DNA of 64,000 nucleotides from Hypericum androsaemum (taxonomy: Eukaryota > Streptophyta > Magnoliopsida > Malpighiales > Hypericaceae): positions 5,448,707 through 5,512,706 of the forward strand of contig OZ023182.1 in the NCBI GenBank assembly GCA_963995505.1, written 5' to 3'. Made by a program: the position numbers and the translations under genes. Positions 55,601 to 64,000 of this stretch are shown one piece after another; the first letter of the stretch is position 1, and every line of letters begins with the position of its first letter. The notes beneath the pieces were generated by a model that was not told the DNA's origin, made no database searches, and saw only the letters and a list, made by a program, of their open reading frames with translations.

Positions 55601-56532
55601 TGATCAGAAGGATGCTGTTAAGGGCGGTTGCTCAAGAAACAACTGTGATATCTGGACCGAGTACCAAGAACTGGGTGTGGAGGCTATCAAAGCTGTCTCG
55701 GATCACAAAATTTACACAGCTGAATCAATCTTGGATTTGCTTCATTTTGTGGCTCCCAAGCTTATGGCGCGTGGAGATGCTCATTTTTCTTATGGGATCG
55801 CTGAGGACTTGGATGATCCAAAATACAATCATTATAAATATTGGTCAAATCCATTGGAAACAAAGTACGAGCTTTCAGTCCCTTTTATATCATAAATCCC
55901 TGATAATAGCATGTTTGTCCCTGAAGATAAATCCTATTTCAATCCTCTAGAAATTTCAGCCGGCTGAAAAGTGGACCCTAAGCCTGCTGTCGTGATTTAT
56001 TTTCTGCTCAATAGGACTATTCAAAGTTTCTTTTTGATTGATTTCCAGGTTACCAGATGCTCCGGATATGGAGATATATTCTATGTATGGAGTTGGAGTA
56101 CCTACCGAACGAGCTTATGTTTATAAGTTAACCCCGACTGCCGAGTGCTCTATTCCTTTTCAAATAGATACCTCAGCTGATGGTGACTCCGAAGATTCTT
56201 GCTTAAAAGGTGGAGTCTTTAGTGTGAACGGGGATGAAACTGTTCCTGTTTTAAGTGCTGGCTTCATGTGTGCAAAAGCATGGCGAGGCACAACTAGGTT
56301 CAATCCTTCAGGCATTCGTACATATGTAAGAGAATATGACCATGCTCCTCCAGCAAACCTTCTGGAGGGGCGGGGCACCCAAAGTGGAGCTCATGTTGAT
56401 ATAATGGGAAATTTTGCACTGATTGAGGATATTATAAGAGTAGCGGCAGGTGCCACGGGTGAGGAACTGGGAGGAGACCGAGTTCATTCTGACATTTACA
56501 AATGGTCAGCAAAGATCAACTTGAAACTATAG
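52637..56532 (+). CDS. PDAT1: Phospholipid:diacylglycerol acyltransferase
   Basis: ER enzyme that moves a fatty acyl group from the sn-2 position of a phospholipid to diacylglycerol, making triacylglycerol. Exons 52637-53070, 53704-53926, 54017-54300, 54687-55014, 55608-55864 and 56049-56532 encode 669 residues (Arabidopsis PDAT1 has 671). A basic cytoplasmic tail (RRRRKHD ... RRRRRRG) precedes one membrane helix (CVCTLWWVVLFLFNAMPASI). The LCAT-like lumenal domain has HPVVFVPGIVTGGLELWEG, MYMAAYDWR, the nucleophile motif PHSMGVLYF, DGDETVPVLSAG-like sequence (NGDETVPVLSAGFMCAKAW) and GRGTQSGAHVDIMGNFALIE, supplying the Ser, Asp and His triad. The C-terminus KINLKL is conserved. The donor of exon 1 (GTCCTA) is non-consensus, but the joined codon gives the conserved KRPLCWIEHMSLDNETG. 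Intron 4 has unusual repeats. Confidence 0.96.
55280..55481. repeat. inverted and direct repeats in PDAT intron 4
   Basis: A perfect 32-bp inverted repeat pairs 55280-55311 (starts TCATATGTGAGAACTG) with 55419-55450. A perfect 33-bp direct repeat (starts GAAGAAGGGGAGG, ends CCCCCTCAGA) lies at 55390-55422 and 55449-55481 and overlaps the right arm at both junctions. Confidence 0.95.
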
Positions 56533-59500
56533 TTTCACACGGTAAGAACTCATGCCTATTGTGCTATGTTTCACTCTATACACTAATGACTTTCTTGTTT
56601 CTATAAAAGGTTCAAAAACCAAAGAGACTTGTGTGCATGGATTCAAGGGATTTCTTATATCTTGATATCGAACTAAGCTTAGTCCTTGTATTGATCTGTA
56701 TCTTTGAGTCTTTTCCCTTAACATGGTCTTTTCGTTACGTGCAAATCAGATCTGGAGAGTCGATGGTGACCGATGCCCTGGTGGCTGCTGAAACCATACT
56801 CTTCTCGTTGAACAACAGGACATCCCTGATGGTCGGTGCTGAAGGTACCCGATTCGGAGCAAGGCCTTTCACAAAGTTGGCCTGAGCAGAGAAGGGAAAG
56901 CCCCGGTTCCCATTAACAACGCAATGCTAACATCCCACGTTGTTGGGGGAAACAGCAAACCAGGTTTTGTAACACAGCATCGGCAACACCCACCACCAGT
57001 TTTAGGTGCACCTCTGTTTGTAAAACTGTACAATTTTCGCTTGTTTCGATTGATTTATTCAAATTGCTAATAGGGTTTTTGTTTACATGCTAGACCCTCC
57101 CTACCGAACTTCAATTAAGTGTTAGATGGTTTAGATTCTGCATATAGATTCCAAATAGCTGGAGGTTTTGTGTTTCTGCTGTTTTGATGCTTTCTGTTTG
57201 TTCTTAGGCTTGTGCAGAAGTCTTCTTGGCCCGAGGATTACTAGTTGCCTTTTAGTTTTTTGGACTACGAATTATTTAAACAAAACTTGCCGGCCTTGAA
57301 TATTTTATCCGGGCACCAAACTTTGTTGACTTTTCTTGTTCGATTATTAGAATGTTCCTTTGTATGATCGATCATGGTTAAAAGTTTATCAATAGGAGTT
57401 AGTACAAGTACAAGTGATAACTGATAAGAGACTTAGATTTTCGTAAGGAGTTATTGATTCAAATCTTACGAATGAAAAAATATCATTTAGATGTATATGT
57501 ATGATGCAATTTTCTAGTGATAATAAACCTTTTACTTGGTGGTTAAGGTCAATGGATTTTGTGTCTGTTTCGGAGAGACAACGAGAAGGGCGATGGCCTG
57601 AATAGGTAGCAGGAGGTCTTCGTCCATATCGATGTCGCTTAGCCATTTTATTGTCGTAATAACGAGGCAAATGATCCATCTTTGTCCCGTACAAGGCAAC
57701 CCGCGAAAGAGATTTGCTTCCCCATCGCTATTCCTTTTTTTTATAAATAAAATTTTACACTAATTTATATGATTGAACTTTGAACTTTCATCAATTTTTT
57801 TTAATCTATTTTATGTCATTAGGTCAAATATCTATTTTAACGTTGAAACCGAGCTGATTTTCTACTAATTGATAGAATTTATGCTGAGTTTACTCTTAAA
57901 CAGACACGTCAACGTGCCTTAAAAAAATGTCGGATCGTCACGCGACAACTAACCGATAGAGTCATGAGAACTAAAGTTCACTTTTTTCGTACATCTTTCC
58001 TGAAATAAATGGCAATACTACAACAAACTGAAGCGAATTTCTTGGGTGGTTGATGTATTTGAATTGGTCAAAGCCATTGTCAGCAATAAGTAGTATTCCA
58101 ATTCAATTTTTCCGGTGATCGTAAGCATTGGTTTCTTGGATGGCGAACATCACACTTCCATAATTTAGAAATATGTGACAAAGTCAATCTCGTTATTGAA
58201 TAGAAAGATCGTTTATGAAGAAATAAAGATTTCTTTTGTGATCGAAGAAACCAAGTTGACTTTTTACCGATGTGTACATCCTTGGTTATGTTGGATTTAG
58301 GGAAGCCATTACTGTTTCTTTCCGGGGAGAACGGCGCTGCTACCTGCTACAAGTACAGCTTGACATTACGTTTGCTTCGAATCACGAGAACCATCGAATC
58401 TATTTAGTAATGACTCCTCAATAATATTATTTAATAAAATATAATTGAGTTACCACTTTGAATATTTTACCCCTGTCAAAAGCAACACTTATATATATTT
58501 TTTCATACCGGGGAACCCAATCATAATTTATAATATTTTTCATGTTTTCAACTTGGGTTTTCTATACCATAACAACTTCGACCAGACGGTATTCCTACCC
58601 CAACCCATTTGTTAATTATCATTGAAAATTGCGGCTCTTGATGCATCGGCCAAATTAACAAACCTTCTTAATTACGTTTAGAGATTCGAAATGGGTGGCC
58701 CAAATTATTTATATTTGGACCACGACCTTGTTGGAGATTCTCAAGACAGGTGAATCCATATTTTGGAAAATCCGGAGTTAAATTCGCCAAGTCTTATTTA
58801 TGTAATTTATCGATAGTTTCCGGATTAGTTTATGAATATTAAAATGCAGCTGATATTTTACAATTGTTTGGTAAATACGTGTAGAAAATATTACTTTTGT
58901 TGTGATCAGTTGGAAAATTTAATTAACGTGATAACGGATGCGTTACAGCGTCGTATGCCACTCGTAGTATACAATTCTTTGGTCAACTATGTCAAACTAT
59001 TACAATATGGATTTTACAAAGATTTTAACGAATGGGATAAGAAGTTGACAATGACGTGGCATTATCAGAAAGTAATCAACCATGTTCCAAAAACATGCCA
59101 TGGGATGCTTGAATTAACTTGATAAAAGATTCCGAGTTCGGTTTCTAAGAATGCAACGATGGTAAATATTTTATCGAAAGAATTTTACTATCATTAAAAA
59201 TTTTATCTGATTCGAAACTGAATTAGCAGGGAAGAGCGGATAGAAGATCAAATTTAAGGTACAAAGTTGTCCACTAATAGAATCCCTAGGGGAAAGACGA
59301 ACCGGTAAAGCACTAAATACCCGCCAGCAACATTAATTGATCGGGCACTAGCAATATAATTAACTAATGGTAGAAGATTAGGAGGGCGGCTAATAATAAA
59401 TCCAAAAGAGATTAGATTAGATTAGATATTAGAGCGTGTTAGGGTAAAAAAGCTTCAGTCACATAGTGGGGAGTGGTCCACGTGGGAGAAATGGCGTCGG

Positions 59501-59690
59501 GTTTAATAAAGACAGGCATGCATGGCTCCACCAAGGACAATCAATGGTGGTGTTTCTTTTAATTCCAATTTTAGTTATTTTCTGTATTATAGTATATTCT
59601 CCCAATTTGTCTTTGAAAATTGCAAAATGGGTTTTTTTTAATATATAATTATACTGTTTTGTCACTATAGGGGGAAGAACAAAGTGAGAG
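56533..59690. other. PDAT 3' flank and intergenic DNA
   Basis: The PDAT 3' UTR probably extends to about 57060. A short open frame at 56631-56885 has no family resemblance and ends in GTRFGARPFTKLA. From 57060 to 59690 the DNA is AT-rich with no recognised gene or intact element. Confidence 0.5.
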
Positions 59691-59803
59691 AGAGGCTTTA
59701 CACTTTCCAGGGGGAAGAGAGAGAGGGAGAGGGAGAGGGAGAGAGAGGGTAGGGAGAGAAAAGAAGAGAAGACTCTTCCCAATTGCTTATCAGATCCCCT
59801 AAG
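59691..59803 (+). other. probable 5' non-coding exon of NF-YA
   Basis: A GA-rich tract (GAGAGGGAGAGG units, 59705-59760) is followed by CCTAAG|GTCTCT, a plausible donor at 59804. The acceptor GAATTCAG at 61518 lies 18 bp before the ATG. A 1.7-kb 5' UTR intron is typical of plant NF-YA genes. The exon is inferred, not proven. Confidence 0.5.
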
Positions 59804-61536
59804 GTCTCTCTCTGTACTTGCTTGCTTTATTTCTTACCTTGTCTTGTTGAGCCTTTTACAGACCAAAGACTGCTCTTTTAAGTCTGTACCATGTAGTTTT
59901 GTGACATGGTTCTTTCTTGTTGGTGGGTTTTTTTCTATGTGGAGGATGGGTTAGTAGAATTACACTTTGATCGGTTTTGAACTCTGGACCTCAGTCAAAT
60001 CGTACTACGCCTTAGGATGGGTTAGGAGTTTGCATGTGGAGGTTACAAGCTTATATGTTCTGGTTGGGGTAGAAATAGTCTTTACTAGATGGGTTAGTTT
60101 TAATACTATGTGAAACCCTCTCTCCCCTGGTGATAGTACTTGAATTGGTATTAACTTTTCTACCATCTGTCCTTTGATAGGACGATGTTACTTGTACTTC
60201 CAATGAGCCTTTTCTGCCAATTTCCTAATTGGGGTTTTCCTTTTTTTTTATTTGCCAAAGAATATAAAATGGGTATTGACGTACATTTTTGGGACTGGTG
60301 TTCATTTTGATTGGTTCCAGTTTAACATTCTAATCTGTTCTCGTTGTTTGCTGAAGTTTATCTTGTTGATTCCTTCTTTTCTTCTATAAGTTTCAAGTTA
60401 GTGAAAAGCTGCAACTTGGACTCAGATTGGAGGTTTCATGTACATGGTTTTTGTTTGGTGCTAACAGAGAAAACTTAGTTACTTGGATAGTGGTTCCGGG
60501 AACTGTCATGGTGTGTTTTGCTGTTTCAAGGGTGGCATAGTTTGAAGCTTAGAACTGATAGGTCGCGAAACCGATCCATCTTTTTTTGGTGAGATTTAAA
60601 TTGTTTTCACAATTTCGGATCTTAGACGGTCATGGGATTCGATCCTTCCACCTCATGCTTAAGGACTGATACCGTATCCATCTTGATTGTTGCTTTTGTT
60701 GTTAAGTTTTTCTGCACAGAGGACCTCGTAGAGCTATCAATCAGTCTTCAGTTCGGCTGGTGCCAGCTGAATTGTTGTCGTCGCTGTTCTGTTGTCTTCT
60801 CTTCCCATGATTCATTGTGCATGGAATATTTTGATCCCTTTTCATGATTCATTGTTCGTGGATCTTTGTTATCCCTTTTCATTAGATAAGTTGCTTTGCA
60901 ATGTCATTCACATCAGAGATTGATCAACGAGTTAGAGTTACAGGCTGTCGCCTCTTTCTGATAATGAAATCCCATGGTTTTTAGGCCACGCTTCTTATTT
61001 TCCCTTTGGACACTAATATACCTTCGCATTATGTGCAACAGTAAGCAGGGCCAATCTGGTCTGTTCCATAGCGCTTAATAAATACGCAGCTCAATTTTTC
61101 AGGAAGCTACTTTTAGTAAGCTTTTGCTGTTGAGATGGGGTTTCCTTTGTGATTATTATTGTTGGCCTGAGACTAGTATCATCAAAATGTCAACTGGTCG
61201 TCAAAATTCAGCGAAATCAACCAAAGTGATACTGTGAAAGGTTGTAGAAATCTTCTATTCTCCAGACCGCATTTGCATCCTTCTGCATGACTTCTTTATG
61301 TTTCTCGTCCTTGAACCCAAAACCTGTGATTGTATCACCTAATCTGAGGCAATTTGTGAGATACATTTATGCTCTCAGAGATTCTTTGCTTGACTCTAGT
61401 TGATTCCTTAAGTGCATGATTCACTATTAGTTAATTTTTCAACTAGACTGTTAGAAAGACCAATCCGAAATCTCGATGCAGAGCTACGTTATTGATATGG
61501 TATTTTTTTCGAATTCAGGGTTCGAAAATAAACTAG

Positions 61537-63188
61537 ATGGCAGTGCGAATTCAAAACTTCCCCAATAAAAGTTTTGATCAGCCACAATTTACCATCAGTT
61601 GCCCATCCTGGTGGAATTTGAATGAACAACAAGTGCCGGAATCCTTCTCCAATAATATAAGCTTTAAAGCTGAATCTTCACCCAAGCCGCACATTTATCA
61701 TGAATCAAAACATTTAGGTCTTCAACTTCTTGATCAAGACTCATCTTCTACTCAGTCAATTGGTCAATCCCGTGACAATGCGGGTGCTGTGGAGGGGACA
61801 AATTCTCAGGACCAATGCTATTCATCTGAATCTGGTTTGTGTTCTGCATTGTTACCATCATGCTTACTTCTCGTCTCAGCGTAAACATGGCAAAAAAAGT
61901 GTTCCAACTTCCACTAGGATATCTACGACTTTCTTTCAGAAGGAGTTGCTCAAATTGAAGTGCTTTCATGTTATCTTGTATGATTTCGTTGATGCGTGTA
62001 GACAAGCGTCATTTCCGTCTTTCCTTGTTAAGAACCGAGCTCATCTAATTGATTTCCTGTAATCAGGTGAAGATGAGAGTCAAGGAAAGGGTGCGGATGG
62101 CAAAATGAAACCCATTTTCTTATTGAGTCCTCCTGGTACTGTGAGCAATAATTCTCAACATGATCATAGCCATCCAATGGTAAGTTGAGCTGTTTGCTTG
62201 CAATTTTTTGTGCCTCTCCCCTTGGTAAGTGCTAACATTGTTTTCTTGCTTGCAGGGTCACCCTCCATATTCTTACGGCGAGACTTACTTCGGAGGACTG
62301 CTTAGTGCATATGGTCCCCCGTCTATGGTCTGTCTCATCTGACATGTTATGTTTGCTGGTCATCGAGTAGACCTGATTTTTCCATGTTGCTATTACCGTG
62401 CATGAGAAGTCGATTCATCTCCATGACAATTCAGAATTGTCAAAGTCCATATAAATGTAGTTTTAAGTTCTGGCATAGTAAACTCTTTAGTGATCTGCTG
62501 ATTACTTGTCTTAATAGTCGAGGCTTTGAAATGAGTGTCGATGCTGCTGCTACTACCATTCCTGCTTTGCATGACAGTGTTCAGCTTTAAAACTTGGTCT
62601 GATCCAATCTCAGATTGTTCCTGCAATGATGGGGATGACTGGAGCACGAATTCCGCTGCCACTTGATCTAACAAATGACGGGCCCATCTATGTCAATGCA
62701 AAGCAGTACAATGGCATCTTGAGGAGGAGACAATCACGGGCGAAACTCGAGGCTAGAAACAAGCTTCTCAAAGCGAGAAAGGTAAAAGCTTCTTAGCTTT
62801 TAGCTATCTAGTTGGAAAGCTGTTGTTGGCCTGTGGCCTTGGCTATTTCCTAACCATTTCTCATTCAATGCAGCCGTACCTTCACGAGTCTCGGCATCGT
62901 CACGCACTGAATAGGGTTAGGGGATCTGGTGGACGCTTTCTCAGCACGAAGAACCTCCAGCAATCAAACTTATCGTCCGCTGACACCAATCATAGTCGTC
63001 CAGGTTCGGTCCACATGCGTCAAAAGAACCTGTCCCTTGATCTCGAAAGTGACTTCGGAACTGGAGTTTTTGGACAGCAAGATCACCATTTCTCTGAAGC
63101 GTCTACCCATGTTGGTGGTAGTGTCGTAGAGAGCGATGGCAGGTTCATCCATGGCGGGAACCAGCATCGCTTCTCGGCTATCCGGTGA
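61537..63188 (+). CDS. NF-YA: Nuclear factor Y subunit A (CBF-B/HAP2)
   Basis: Sequence-specific subunit of the trimeric NF-Y complex that binds CCAAT boxes. Exons 61537-61834, 62067-62179, 62256-62327, 62614-62781 and 62874-63188 encode 321 residues. The N-terminal half is Gln/Ser-rich ([20 protein letters not shown]). The core has the NF-YB/NF-YC-binding helix ([20 protein letters not shown] then [13 protein letters not shown]) and the DNA-binding half [23 protein letters not shown], split by the last intron as in the family. Some core residues depart from what is usual: Asn for His in AKQYH, Arg for Leu or Met in RHLHA, and NRVRGS for RRARGC. The DNA-contacting R/H/RG-GGRF residues are kept. 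A miR169 site follows in the 3' UTR. Confidence 0.96.
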
Positions 63189-63219
63189 GGACGGAAATCG
63201 AAGACTGTCTCTCACCGGA

Positions 63220-63240
63220 CGGGCAATTCATCCTTGGCTT
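63220..63240 (+). promoter_or_regulatory. miR169 target site in NF-YA 3' UTR
   Basis: Thirty-two bases after the NF-YA stop the 21-nt site contains TCATCCTTGGCT, complementary to the 5' part of miR169. It pairs at 18 of 21 positions with the family complement as remembered. Mismatches are at the second, eighth and last site positions. miR169 cleaves most plant NF-YA mRNAs at this location, so post-transcriptional control by drought or nutrient signals is likely. Confidence 0.85.
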
Positions 63241-64000
63241 TCACCCCTTTACTTCCAGCGATGTTTCGTTTGTGTTGGCATCGAAATTCCATCATGGAAC
63301 CTGCTAAAACACTGATGTCTGTAATATTTGGTTGTGGATACATACTTGGTTTTGTTGAAACGGTATTCTTTTTCTGGAACTCCAAAACTTTGGCCGTTAC
63401 TTTCCCTATTGTTATATATATATTCCAACTTTTCAAGTGCTTGATTGTTTAGAAAATGATAGGGTTAGTTCATAATCTTCATATACATATTTTTTTTAAT
63501 ACAGAATTATGAAATTCTTTTGCAAATACATATAAAAACATGAATGCAACAATTGCTTTTATTTGGCATCCACATTATTACTCTAGATAATATTTTACCT
63601 CCTTTGTTCTCATCATAGTTGAACTTAATCGGACCAATGCTGACCACAAGCAACTTGTATTCGAGTTCAGTATTGAGAACAAATGTGAGACTAAATATCA
63701 TATGTTGAAGAAAAAGAGTGCTGGGCTGTGGTTAGTGGTGACCATGAATTGAATCTGATTGAGATTCAATTTGATTCGAATTAGAACTGGCTCAAACGAA
63801 TTCTAATTCGGATTCGATATTCGAATGCGAATTCATTATCTAAATTCATCAGTTCGTCGAATTATTCATCGAATTGAATTTCTGACTTATTAAAAGAGGA
63901 GAAAAATGGGAGAATTGAAATTTCAAAATTCTCCTTTATCTCTTCCATTCTTCAAATTTGATTTTTTAAAGGTAAATATATTCCTTGAAAAAAAATCTTA
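63241..64000. other. NF-YA 3' flank; no gene
   Basis: The remaining 3' UTR runs to about 63450. AT-rich sequence with GAATTCGAATT-type short inverted motifs near 63770-63860 continues to the window edge. Confidence 0.45.

Noticed and set aside
56631..56885. 84-codon plus-strand frame downstream of PDAT
   Set aside because: No recognised family and no ATG in a useful context with a promoter. It most likely lies in the PDAT 3' UTR or downstream DNA.
61730..62062. 110-codon plus-strand frame overlapping NF-YA exon 1 and intron
   Set aside because: It is out of frame with NF-YA, crosses the splice donor at 61835, and encodes nothing recognisable.

Overview
This window is nuclear DNA from a flowering plant, most likely a woody eudicot. 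The genes have GT-AG introns and plant-only products: photosystem II PsbX, a BREVIS RADIX-like protein, a BIG GRAIN 1-like protein, an ATL RING-H2 ligase, an NF-YA with a miR169 site, and PDAT. The species cannot be fixed from the sequence. All exon borders below were read by eye from splice sites, frame and family alignment, and total coding lengths were checked for divisibility by three.

Genes from left to right: RPA1 70-kDa subunit (+, 2335-4486); PSBX (-, 4987-5334); an MSL10-type mechanosensitive channel (-, 5915-8751) and a second MSL10-type paralogue with the same intron positions (-, 19610-23047); an ATL RING-H2 protein (+, 27414-27986); ESCRT-III VPS2 (-, 29314-30319); a BIG GRAIN 1-like protein (-, 39787-40626); a BREVIS RADIX-like gene (-, 45393-49627); PDAT (+, 52637-56532); NF-YA (+, 61537-63188, with a miR169 site in its 3' UTR). 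These are unrelated housekeeping, signalling and lipid genes. Only the two MSL genes form a family cluster.

The space between genes is a dense, datable transposon record. (a) 8.8-13.9 kb holds three Mutator-like elements with long terminal inverted repeats. One carries a histone H4 fragment and one an exocyst SEC15 fragment, so they are Pack-MULEs. (b) 14-19 kb holds non-LTR retroelements, including a broken LINE that is split by a 5S-rRNA-containing solo LTR (Cassandra type). (c) 24.7-26.6, 32.9-38.1 and 41.7-42.0 kb are three members of one MULE family with GGGGAC-type ends. All three carry minisatellites with an AACCAATATC core; the largest has two convergent genes, one of them a broken FAR1-type transposase. 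(d) 38.7-39.4 kb is an intact Cassandra TRIM with its target duplication. (e) Several hAT elements have exact or near-exact 8-bp duplications, one nested in its own family. (f) The DNA upstream of the BIG GRAIN 1-like gene is duplicated, and the copies differ by insertions, so one copy serves as an empty-site control for the other.

I found no convincing new molecular system such as a biosynthetic cluster or defence locus. The most unusual content is the minisatellite-bearing MULE family and the gene-capturing elements.
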